From: an uncultured Candidatus Saccharibacteria bacterium
GTDB taxonomy: Bacteria > Patescibacteriota > Saccharimonadia > Saccharimonadales > Saccharimonadaceae
NCBI GenBank assembly: GCA_938041005.1
Contig: CALHZJ010000060.1
Coordinates: 1 to 11,686, forward strand
Reading direction: 5' to 3'
DNA length: 11,686 bases
In this document: one piece after another, positions 6,243-11,686 of the stretch
Layout: the number at the start of each line of letters is the position of its first letter
Numbering within the stretch: position 1 is the stretch's first letter
Notes under the pieces: model-generated
What the model was told of the DNA's origin: nothing
Databases searched by the model: none
The model's input: only the letters and a program-made list of their open reading frames with translations
Translations under genes and position numbers: made by a program

Positions 6243-7298
6243 ATGGCAAAATCAGACAGTAAAACAGTAAATCCAGAAAAGTCAAGTCAGGCATCGGATA
6301 AAAAAGTTGATGAAGGTAAGCTTAAGGCGCTTGGTCTAGCAATGGATCAAATCACCAAGCAATTTGGCGACGGATCAATTATGAAATTGGGCGAGGCTCA
6401 CAAAGTTGATGTTGAAGTAATTCCTTCTGGTGCTTTGAGTTTGGATTTGGCGCTTGGCGGCGGATATCCAAAAGGTCGTATCATAGAAATCTATGGTCCA
6501 GAAAGCTCGGGTAAGACAACATTGACGCTTCACGCTATTGCAGAGATCCAGAAGCAGGGTGGAACGGCGGCGTTTATTGATGCTGAGCACGCTCTCGATC
6601 CAGCATATGCTAAGCGTCTGGGTGTGGACACGGAAAATTTGTTGGTTTCTCAGCCAGATAACGGCGAGCAAGCATTGGAAATTACGGAGACGTTGGTTCG
6701 TTCGAACGCGGTGGATTTGGTGATAGTTGACTCAGTGGCTGCCTTGACGCCACAGGCTGAAATTGATGGCGATATGGGCGATTCTCATATGGGTCTTCAG
6801 GCTCGATTGATGAGTCAGGCTCTACGTAAATTGACGGGAATTATCAATAAATCAAAAGCCACGGTGATCTTTATCAATCAGATTCGTATGAAAATTGGCG
6901 TGATGTTTGGCAATCCTGAAACGACAACTGGCGGTAATGCGTTGAAGTTTTATGCGTCGCAGCGAATTGATATTCGTCGAATTGGTCAAATTAAAGTTGG
7001 CGATGATATTATTGGTAATCGCACGAAAATTAAGGTTGTGAAAAATAAGATTGCACCGCCGTTCCGCGTGGCTGAATTTGACATTATGTACAACGAGGGA
7101 ATTAGTAAAACTGGCGATATTCTGGACTTGGCGGCAACGCACGGTATAGTTGAAAAGTCGGGTGCGTTTTATAAATATAACGGCGAAACGATTGGTCAAG
7201 GACGCGATAAAACGAAGACTTATTTGAAGGAAAATCCTGAGGTTTTGGCGGAAATTGATCAGAAAGTGCGTGATAAAGTGAAGGAGGAGGAAAAGTAA
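6243..7298 (+). CDS. recA: DNA recombinase RecA
   Basis: RecA forms ATP-dependent filaments on single-stranded DNA, carries out homologous pairing and strand exchange, and acts as co-protease in SOS systems. At 351 aa it is full length. A lysine- and serine-rich N-terminal tail of about 24 residues precedes the core. Walker A is GPESSGKT at residues 85-92, and Walker B lies in DLVIVDSVAAL. The L2 DNA-binding region and its flank read GNPETTTGGNALKFY, preceded by the conserved FINQIRMKIGVMFG stretch. The C-terminus ends in a short lysine/glutamate run rather than a long acidic tail. AAGGAGGG at 6229-6236 sets the ATG at 6243; another ATG at 6238 is out of frame. The stop overlaps the start of the next gene by one base (TAATG), so the two are translationally coupled. 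It is divergent from the pilin-like gene. Confidence 0.98.
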   Translation: MAKSDSKTVNPEKSSQASDKKVDEGKLKALGLAMDQITKQFGDGSIMKLGEAHKVDVEVIPSGALSLDLALGGGYPKGRIIEIYGPESSGKTTLTLHAIAEIQKQGGTAAFIDAEHALDPAYAKRLGVDTENLLVSQPDNGEQALEITETLVRSNAVDLVIVDSVAALTPQAEIDGDMGDSHMGLQARLMSQALRKLTGIINKSKATVIFINQIRMKIGVMFGNPETTTGGNALKFYASQRIDIRRIGQIKVGDDIIGNRTKIKVVKNKIAPPFRVAEFDIMYNEGISKTGDILDLAATHGIVEKSGAFYKYNGETIGQGRDKTKTYLKENPEVLAEIDQKVRDKVKEEEK

Positions 7299-7822
7299 TG
7301 CGAGCAGTAGAGTCCAGATATTCAGCCGAACACCACATGGCGTCAGTTAATCTTATTTTTGATAACGAGCAGACTGCTTACATTCGAGAACTGTCGGAAA
7401 AAATGAATCTTGATTTCGGTGAGTTTATTCCACACGCAACGCTGATTAATGTAACTGAGCAGGATATACCGCGTCTCAAGTTAGCTGCCGCTGCGTTGCC
7501 GTCCCTAGACAAACTGATACTTGACGGTGTCAACTTCTTGCCAGATGAAGCTGGTAATTGTGTTTGGGTTGAGTTGCGCGTACAGAAAACCTCCTGGATG
7601 GTTGAAGTGCGTCGGAAGTTGCTTGAAATGCTGGACGATATTCATCCGGGGCTGGATATCGATGGATTTCGTCCACACATTACGATTGGGTGCGTCGAGG
7701 CTGGTACGCTTGGCGATGTCGATATGAGCGCCATTCCGCGCCAGCTGCCGGTTATTACTAAGCCGCGTGCTGCTGCTTGCTATAACGGCATGCATGGCAA
7801 AGTGGTTGAGGTGGTCGAATAG
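7298..7822 (+). CDS. 2H phosphoesterase (2'-5' RNA ligase / cyclic phosphodiesterase-like)
   Basis: A 174-aa cytosolic protein of the 2H phosphoesterase superfamily, defined by two HxT motifs on a pseudo-symmetric fold. The motifs are H46-A-T48 (in FIPHATL) and H127-I-T129 (in FRPHITIG), about 80 residues apart as in LigT/YjcG-type proteins. Family members hydrolyse or form 2'-5' or cyclic phosphate bonds in RNA or nucleotides, but the substrate here cannot be predicted. The ATG at 7298 overlaps the recA stop (TAATG). AAGGAGGAGG at 7281-7290 inside the recA end provides a strong ribosome binding site, so expression should follow recA. An in-frame Met at residue 14 is a weaker alternative start. 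The gene lies between recA and recX, which are often adjacent in bacteria, and this suggests a role linked to nucleic-acid repair or turnover. That link is inference. Confidence 0.88.
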   Translation: MRAVESRYSAEHHMASVNLIFDNEQTAYIRELSEKMNLDFGEFIPHATLINVTEQDIPRLKLAAAALPSLDKLILDGVNFLPDEAGNCVWVELRVQKTSWMVEVRRKLLEMLDDIHPGLDIDGFRPHITIGCVEAGTLGDVDMSAIPRQLPVITKPRAAACYNGMHGKVVEVVE

Positions 7823-7834
7823 TCCACCAGTAGC

Positions 7835-7855
7835 TAGCGCATAGTTTTGGCGCTA
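7835..7855. repeat. Inverted repeat touching the recX -10 box
   Basis: TAGCGC at 7835-7840 is repeated as GCGCTA at 7850-7855 with a 9-nt spacer, a perfect 6-bp inverted repeat. Its right arm overlaps the first two bases of the recX TATAAT. It could be an operator, a weak hairpin ending the recA transcript (no T-tract follows), or chance. Confidence 0.4.
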
Positions 7856-7859
7856 TAAT
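7854..7859 (+). promoter_or_regulatory. -10 box giving a leaderless recX mRNA
   Basis: A perfect TATAAT ends 6 nt before the recX ATG at 7866, so transcription should start on the A of the ATG. There is no Shine-Dalgarno sequence in the AGTTTT spacer, no TGn extension and no convincing -35. Its first two bases lie within the TAGCGC/GCGCTA inverted repeat. Confidence 0.6.
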
Positions 7860-7865
7860 AGTTTT

Positions 7866-8519
7866 ATGAAAATCACCGATATTTCTCTTCAGGCTCGTGA
7901 TAAAAATCGCGTCAATGTAAGCGTTGACGGGAAATATCGTTTTAGCTTGGACGTATTTCAGGTCGGCGAGCTAGGCATTAAGATTGGTCGCGAATATACG
8001 GAAGAGGAAATTTCGAAACTAGAAGACGATAGCCAGTTTGGCAAATTGTATGCTAGGTCTATAGAATATTGCTTAATGCGTCCGCGAGCCATCAAAGAAG
8101 TGCGCGATTATCTGCGTCGGAAAACACTAGCCACTCGTCGACGTTCAGCGAAAACTGGAAAAATTATTGAACATCCTGGAGTGAAGTCGGAGATTACTGA
8201 GCGCGTCTTGGGTCGTCTTATTGAGAAAAAATATTTGGACGATGAAAAATTTGCTCGATTTTGGTTTGAGCAGCGGTTCATGAAAAAAGGCGCCAGTATT
8301 CGTCGTTTGAAATTGGAACTGGCGCAAAAGGGAATTGATAATACAACGATTGAGTCGTTAGTTAAAGAGAATATTCGCTCTGATGACGAGGAATTGCAGA
8401 AGGTTATTGCTAAAAAACGTTATCGATATAGCGATCAGCAGAAGTTAATGCAATATTTGGCTAGGCAGGGTTTTTCTTACGACGACATTAAGAAGGCTCT
8501 TGAAAGCTCAAAAGATTAA
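7866..8519 (+). CDS. recX: Regulatory protein RecX
   Basis: RecX binds RecA filaments and modulates, usually inhibits, RecA activity. The 217-aa protein fits the longer RecX type. An N-terminal strand region (VNVSVDGKYRFSLD, then VGELGIKIGREYTEEEI) is followed by helical three-helix repeats. These carry the family signatures LMRPRAIKEVRDYLRRK, LIEKKYLDDEKFARFWFEQR, KKGASIRRLKLELAQKGI and LARQGFSYDDIKKAL. A basic insert (RRKTLATRRRSAKTGK) sits between the first two repeats. The ATG at 7866 has no Shine-Dalgarno sequence but follows a perfect TATAAT by 6 nt, so a leaderless mRNA is predicted and recX can be controlled separately from recA. The stop overlaps the stop of the opposing PRC-barrel gene by 2 bases (8517-8518). 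The assignment is supported by both repeat patterns and the recA context. Confidence 0.93.
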   Translation: MKITDISLQARDKNRVNVSVDGKYRFSLDVFQVGELGIKIGREYTEEEISKLEDDSQFGKLYARSIEYCLMRPRAIKEVRDYLRRKTLATRRRSAKTGKIIEHPGVKSEITERVLGRLIEKKYLDDEKFARFWFEQRFMKKGASIRRLKLELAQKGIDNTTIESLVKENIRSDDEELQKVIAKKRYRYSDQQKLMQYLARQGFSYDDIKKALESSKD

Positions 8520-9103
8520 TCAACTTTTGTAGATTCTGGTTGCGGACGAGGCTGCTTACGGAATGGATTTTCGTATGAATTTATCTGCGGAATAGGTGTT
8601 TTTTCGGCTATGTGCGAGATAGTTGCTGATTTTACAATTATTTTATCGTCGGTTACTTTTATAATCTGAGAACGATGAATAAGTAGTTCTGTATCGCCAA
8701 AACTTTTCAAGAACGGTCGCCGAATTCGAAGTTGTTGTATAATAAAATTTCCAGCCGCCAATGTATATCCGATAACTTTTCCGATTTTCTTATTTTTCTC
8801 ATCAATAACCAACTTGTCTTTTAATGTAAAATTGATGTCATAAATTTCTTTTATAGTGATCACATCATCAATGCCGATGATCTCATCTGTTGAATCGATA
8901 ATCATGCCGAGTGGTCCAATCTCTCTGACGTCGTCAATGCGAAGTAAACTAGGGTGTTGGTCCAAAAGTCGCCCCTCGAGCTCATATGCGATTATAGACA
9001 GATTCCTCGGATTGATAATTTCCCGCGATGTTCGCGCCAGTTCGGATCCCGTCTGAAGACTCATGACAGGAATATCAAGAAAACGATCTGCGGATATAAG
9101 CAT
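8516..9103 (-). CDS. PRC-barrel domain protein (two tandem PRC-like domains), pilus-operon linked
   Basis: A 195-aa soluble protein with no TM segment. It appears to hold two PRC-type beta-barrels. The first covers about residues 1-80 (start LISADRFLDIPVMSLQTGSEL, then a LLRIDDVREIGPLGMII strand run). The second covers about 80-165 and is recognisable by DKLVIDEKNKKIGKVIGYTLAAGNFIIQQL, like the YlmC/photosynthetic-reaction-centre H-subunit fold. A proline-rich polar tail (KQPRPQPES) follows. PRC barrels are small adaptor domains with varied roles, and no catalytic motif is seen. The gene is last in the pilMNO cluster, 24 bp after the small membrane protein, but that gap holds its own promoter with TATAAT 6 nt before the ATG. 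It can therefore be read both with the pilus genes and independently. A role in pilus assembly or cell-surface organisation is an inference from position. Confidence 0.82.
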   Translation of the reverse strand: MLISADRFLDIPVMSLQTGSELARTSREIINPRNLSIIAYELEGRLLDQHPSLLRIDDVREIGPLGMIIDSTDEIIGIDDVITIKEIYDINFTLKDKLVIDEKNKKIGKVIGYTLAAGNFIIQQLRIRRPFLKSFGDTELLIHRSQIIKVTDDKIIVKSATISHIAEKTPIPQINSYENPFRKQPRPQPESTKVD

Positions 9104-9109
9104 GACTAT

Positions 9110-9138
9110 ATTATAAACGGTTACGTTCTATTCGGCAA
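9110..9138 (-). promoter_or_regulatory. Internal promoter giving a leaderless PRC-barrel mRNA
   Basis: On the minus strand TTGCCG at 9133-9138 (4 of 6 matches to the -35 consensus) lies 17 bp before a perfect TATAAT at 9110-9115. The hexamer ends 6 nt before the ATG at 9103, so the start codon should be the first base of the transcript. This is the best -35/-10 pair in the window. The -35 lies inside the 3' end of the upstream gene. No Shine-Dalgarno sequence is present. Confidence 0.65.
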
Positions 9139-9412
9139 ACGGATTGGAGCGACCAGCTGGCAGGCTAAACGAGTCGTTTGCTGAAGTTGACGGTCGGAAG
9201 TCTTTAATAATTTGCATGGTTTTTTTATCGAAACTTATTGATGCGGTTTGTGGTTCTTCGGTAGGAACCGCTAAAAGTCCGCTCAAAAGAAATATCGCGA
9301 TTGCTACGCCTCCGATTACGACAACGCTATATATTATCACATGAAATCGCCACAGGAATTTGGACAGTGATTTTACGATTGGCTCGAGCTGTTCTGATAT
9401 TGATGGACTCAT
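9128..9412 (-). CDS. Small single-pass membrane protein in the pilMNO operon (position of PilP)
   Basis: A 94-aa protein. The first 24 or so residues are cytoplasmic and amphipathic (SISEQLEPIVKSLSKFLWRF). One TM helix follows at about 25-49. The remaining 45 residues would be outside and contain a strand-forming stretch (QTASISFDKKTMQIIKDF) and the C-terminal motif LPAGRSNPF. It occupies the place of pilP in classical type IV pilus operons, but it has no lipobox and is much shorter, so it is not called PilP. Its start codon overlaps the pilO stop (ATGA, 4 bases), which shows translational coupling. A weak AAAGG lies 9 nt upstream. The likely role is a membrane component or stabiliser of the PilM-PilN-PilO platform, inferred from position and topology. 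Confidence 0.8.
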   Translation of the reverse strand: MSPSISEQLEPIVKSLSKFLWRFHVIIYSVVVIGGVAIAIFLLSGLLAVPTEEPQTASISFDKKTMQIIKDFRPSTSANDSFSLPAGRSNPFAE

Positions 9413-10002
9413 CGTGTATAAACCTTTACTTCAAGTGATTGGATTGATATTTCATGATTATTTGCGCCTCTGGAAATTGACACGCCTGAAAGCTGCATTC
9501 GAGTGACATTTTTTTCAATAAGACTAAGGAAATGTAGGAATTTCGTGTAATCTATATGGTCTCCCAATTGAATTGATACGAAAGTGCTTTTCACTCCAGC
9601 AGGGCTGGCGGATGTTTGCTTGCTAGGTTCCGTTGTCTTAGCGGAAGTTGTTGGTTCGTTTTGGAAAGAGAAAGATTTAATCGGAATGCCGGCGCGGTCA
9701 GCGTAGGTATTTAGATCTTGGATGATTTGATTCTGATATTGATAAAGTTTAGATTCTGAGACGATATTCTTTGCTTTTTTAACCGTGTCGGAATTGCGGT
9801 CGAGCTGAGATTTCGACGCTAGCAAACTTTGTATTTTTGCATCAACTGCAATTGCTTCTGTTTGCATTTTTCCGACTTCTTCTGATGTTTTGCTTAGGAA
9901 TGAATAGGCGAAAATAACTAGTCCTACCATTGCTGATAATATTATGAGCAATAATAACGACAAGATGATTCGCGCGATACTGGCATTTAGAACTTTTTTC
10001 AT
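9409..10002 (-). CDS. pilO: Type IV pilus inner-membrane platform protein PilO-like
   Basis: PilO pairs with PilN in the inner-membrane alignment subcomplex of type IV pili. This 197-aa protein has the expected topology: a short basic N-terminus, one TM helix at about 11-35, a coiled coil at about 36-90 (SKTSEEVGKMQTEAIAVDAKI onwards), then a ferredoxin-like C-terminal domain. A serine/threonine-rich linker (PTTSAKTTEPSKQTSASPAG, about 117-136) separates the first helices and strands from the strand VSIQLGDHIDYTKFLHFLSLIEK, a typical PilO signature. Start and stop overlap the neighbours by 4 bases each, and AGAGGT at 10012-10017 is the likely ribosome binding site. The stop is TGA. The identity rests on topology, the signature strand and the pilM-pilN order. 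Sequence divergence is high, as usual for PilO. Confidence 0.87.
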   Translation of the reverse strand: MKKVLNASIARIILSLLLLIILSAMVGLVIFAYSFLSKTSEEVGKMQTEAIAVDAKIQSLLASKSQLDRNSDTVKKAKNIVSESKLYQYQNQIIQDLNTYADRAGIPIKSFSFQNEPTTSAKTTEPSKQTSASPAGVKSTFVSIQLGDHIDYTKFLHFLSLIEKNVTRMQLSGVSISRGANNHEISIQSLEVKVYTR

Positions 10003-10574
10003 TGCTTTAAGACCTCTGGCTTTGGCGTAACGCTAATTGTTATAGTGATTGGATAATCCGCAGGCTTGTCTGACGATTGGTTTCCGCCGCTATAAACAAC
10101 AGTCTCCAGGTGAACGTCGCTAAATATTTCTGACTTTTCTAAGCTGGTTTTTATTCGAATAGCGTCATCCTTGTTTTTTCCAAGAGCTGTTAATGACAAC
10201 GGCTTATCTAGCGCTGAAGTGTCTAGTGTTAGAGAATCCAAAACCATGCCTGATGGTATATATTGTGCAATTTTTGGGATAATTGTAGAGTAATGGGCCT
10301 CGCTGTTAATGATTACTTTAGCTGAATCAAGATCTTTCTTGAACTCGCTAACTTCTTTTTGCGTCGATTGATATTGAGCAAGCTTAGCATTTCCTTCGTC
10401 GATGTTAGCTTGAGCTGAGGTGCGGCTATTTTCTAAGAATAGATAAAATCCGCCAATAGTTAAGAATAGCAAGCCTGCAAATATTAATGATATGATGCAA
10501 TACCGTCTTAAGATGACATTTACTCGTCCGGCGCTGATTTGCTTTTTTTCTTGAGGAGGGAGAAGGTTAATCAT
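9999..10574 (-). CDS. pilN: Type IV pilus assembly protein PilN
   Basis: PilN links cytoplasmic PilM to the periplasmic PilO partner. The N-terminus carries the PilM-binding motif in the form MINLLPPQEKK, the hallmark of the family. It is followed by a basic stretch, one TM helix at about 26-47, a coiled coil at about 48-95 (ANIDEGNAKLAQYQSTQKEV) and an alpha/beta domain (IIPKIAQYIPSGMVLDSLTLDTS, with later strands DVHLETVVYSG and YPITITISVTP). The 191-aa length is typical. AGGAGG at 10581-10586, 6 nt before the ATG, lies inside the end of pilM, and the two genes overlap by 8 bases. The 4-base overlap with pilO shows coupling downstream. The stop is TGA, which supports the standard genetic code. 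Confidence 0.93.
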   Translation of the reverse strand: MINLLPPQEKKQISAGRVNVILRRYCIISLIFAGLLFLTIGGFYLFLENSRTSAQANIDEGNAKLAQYQSTQKEVSEFKKDLDSAKVIINSEAHYSTIIPKIAQYIPSGMVLDSLTLDTSALDKPLSLTALGKNKDDAIRIKTSLEKSEIFSDVHLETVVYSGGNQSSDKPADYPITITISVTPKPEVLKQ

Positions 10575-11619
10575 AAATATCCTCCTGCTTGATTAAGGCT
10601 AGTCCCGCAACTGGTGATAGCTGGGAGCGAAGCTGCTTTGCTGGCTGCTCTAGTCCATCGAAATTGAGCATTTGCCACGGACTTGCCACGCGCGCTGGCA
10701 TTAATAGCTCGTTTGTGAAAAAATCACCAATTCCTGGCAAATTACCGCCGCCACCAACTATGAGAACTTGCTCGATTTTTTTCTCATCAGGGAAGCGGTC
10801 TGTGTAATATCGCATAACGCGCTTAACTTCGTTGGTCATTTTTTCCAAACTTGGGCGCAAGGCTCCTGCGATTCTGGCTTGCCTTGGACCGGGATTTAAT
10901 CCGTTTAATACCTTAAATTGATGAGCTGTCTCAATCGGTACATTCATTTTTTTAGCTAAATTTAAGGTGAGTGAATAGCCGCCAACATTTAAGCCGCCCG
11001 TCACACGTATATCAGAATCTAGAATCGCGATATCTGTAGTTGATGTGCCTATGTCGACAATAACAGTAGGAAGCATTCCTTCTTCTGTGCGCTTCAGAAG
11101 TCTAGCGATTGCGCTGATGTTCGGCTCAATTATTGCAACTTCCAGGCCGCATTGTTTTGTGGCGTCTAACATACTGTCGATCATTTTCTTTGGTGCAGCA
11201 CACATTAGTACGCTAAGTTCATCTTTCGTGCGATTGATGATTCGATAGTCCAAATAAAGAGAATCTAATGGAGCTGGAATGTATTGTTCGGCTTCCAAAT
11301 TTACCGCACTGCGAATATTGCTCTCTTCTTTCACGGGCAGGCTAAATGTCCGCGAAAATGTTCGGTTGGTTGGTATGCCCAGCGCTACGCGATTGCTGTT
11401 AATTTGTCCTACGACGTTTTTCTTCAATAACGTTTTGATATTCTGTGCCAAATATTCAGTGTTGTCTGCAGAATTTCCGTCGCTTTTTTGAGAATCGAGG
11501 TTAATCGATCCATACCCATGAACTAGCATCCGATTTCTATCAATCGACATTACTTTTATGCTTGTTCGGCTGATATCTAGACCGATGATTGGTTTTTTTC
11601 TATAAAATATGCTCGACAC
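10567..11619 (-). CDS. pilM: Type IV pilus assembly ATPase-like protein PilM (actin/FtsA fold)
   Basis: PilM is a cytoplasmic actin-like protein that binds the PilN N-terminus and forms the base of the pilus alignment complex. The 350-aa protein has the family's nucleotide-binding motifs: phosphate 1 IGLDISRTSIKV at about 12-23, phosphate 2 VDIGTSTTD at 188-196, and the adenosine motif IVGGGGNLPG around 287-296. The N-terminal SSIFYRKKPIIGLDI is typical. The start is GTG at 11619, preceded by AGGTGGG at 11631-11637 with an 11-nt spacer, slightly longer than ideal. It is the first gene of the operon pilM-pilN-pilO-small membrane protein, with a strong extended -10 promoter just upstream. pilM ends in TAA, and the last 8 bases overlap pilN. 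No pilus motor ATPase, prepilin peptidase or secretin gene is present in this window. Confidence 0.95.
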   Translation of the reverse strand: MSSIFYRKKPIIGLDISRTSIKVMSIDRNRMLVHGYGSINLDSQKSDGNSADNTEYLAQNIKTLLKKNVVGQINSNRVALGIPTNRTFSRTFSLPVKEESNIRSAVNLEAEQYIPAPLDSLYLDYRIINRTKDELSVLMCAAPKKMIDSMLDATKQCGLEVAIIEPNISAIARLLKRTEEGMLPTVIVDIGTSTTDIAILDSDIRVTGGLNVGGYSLTLNLAKKMNVPIETAHQFKVLNGLNPGPRQARIAGALRPSLEKMTNEVKRVMRYYTDRFPDEKKIEQVLIVGGGGNLPGIGDFFTNELLMPARVASPWQMLNFDGLEQPAKQLRSQLSPVAGLALIKQEDIYD

Positions 11620-11647
11620 GTTATTATTTTCCCACCTATATGTCAGT

Positions 11648-11656
11648 ATTATAGCA
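11648..11656 (-). promoter_or_regulatory. Extended -10 promoter of the pilM operon
   Basis: On the minus strand the sequence reads TGCTATAAT, with a perfect TATAAT at 11648-11653. The predicted start is near 11641, giving a 22-nt leader with AGGTGGG at 11631-11637. The -35 region is T-rich but has no clear match at 17 bp. The same TGCTATAAT nonamer is used at ruvB and the pilin gene. Confidence 0.6.
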
Positions 11657-11686
11657 TAAGCTTTTTTGAAAAACTATTATTCCTTA

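Noticed and set aside
6852..7199. 115-aa minus-strand open frame inside recA
   Set aside because: It lies opposite highly conserved recA codons and has no start signals. It is explained by complement codon bias.
1..11686. CRISPR arrays, tRNA or rRNA genes, insertion sequences, riboswitches
   Set aside because: No regularly spaced direct repeats, no cloverleaf or rRNA signature, no transposase frame and no long structured leader are visible. The longest 5' leaders predicted are under 30 nt.

Overview
This window looks like a chromosomal segment from a small-genome member of the Candidate Phyla Radiation, most likely a Candidatus Saccharibacteria (TM7) relative. The evidence is a ruvA/ruvB/recA/recX recombination gene set next to a pilM-pilN-pilO type IV pilus operon, very tight gene packing, several overlapping stop or start codons, and moderate-to-low GC. 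TGA ends two pilus genes (pilN and pilO), so the code is standard bacterial. This argues against Gracilibacteria and Absconditabacteria, which read TGA as glycine. The taxonomic placement is an inference from gene content, not a database match.

Layout. Bases 1-266 hold the 3' end of ruvA. Bases 288-833 (minus strand) hold an unrecognised soluble 181-aa protein that sits between ruvA and ruvB. Bases 894-1892 hold ruvB. Bases 1956-4917 hold a two-gene cell-surface module: a 166-aa single-pass membrane protein, then an 819-aa exported protein combining an SGNH esterase, a von Willebrand factor A domain, a PKD domain, a thrombospondin type 3 calcium repeat and a C-terminal membrane anchor. Bases 4942-5778 hold a two-TM protein with a bacterial PH domain. 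Bases 5783-6175 (minus) hold a type IV pilin-like protein. Bases 6243-7822 hold recA followed by a 2H phosphoesterase with overlapping stop/start, then recX at 7866-8519. Bases 8516-11619 (minus) hold the pilus operon pilM-pilN-pilO, a small single-pass protein, and finally a PRC-barrel protein with its own promoter. No gene-free stretch exceeds 300 bases.

The window serves two functions. One is homologous recombination and Holliday-junction processing (RuvA, RuvB, RecA, RecX). The other is the cell surface: the type IV pilus inner-membrane platform, a pilin-like subunit and the multidomain surface protein. That mix would fit a host-attached epibiont.

The most striking non-coding signal is how the genes start. 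Four genes (ruvB, the PH-domain gene, recX and the PRC-barrel gene) have a perfect TATAAT exactly 6 nt before the ATG, and the pilin gene has one 7 nt before. Transcription should therefore begin on or next to the start codon, giving leaderless mRNAs, and none of the five has a usable Shine-Dalgarno sequence. Four other promoter-led genes (recA, pilM, the 181-aa gene and the 166-aa gene) have -10 boxes that predict 21-26 nt leaders carrying a Shine-Dalgarno sequence. Two distinct start architectures are thus interleaved in 11.7 kb. The large SGNH/vWA surface protein is the second main point of interest.
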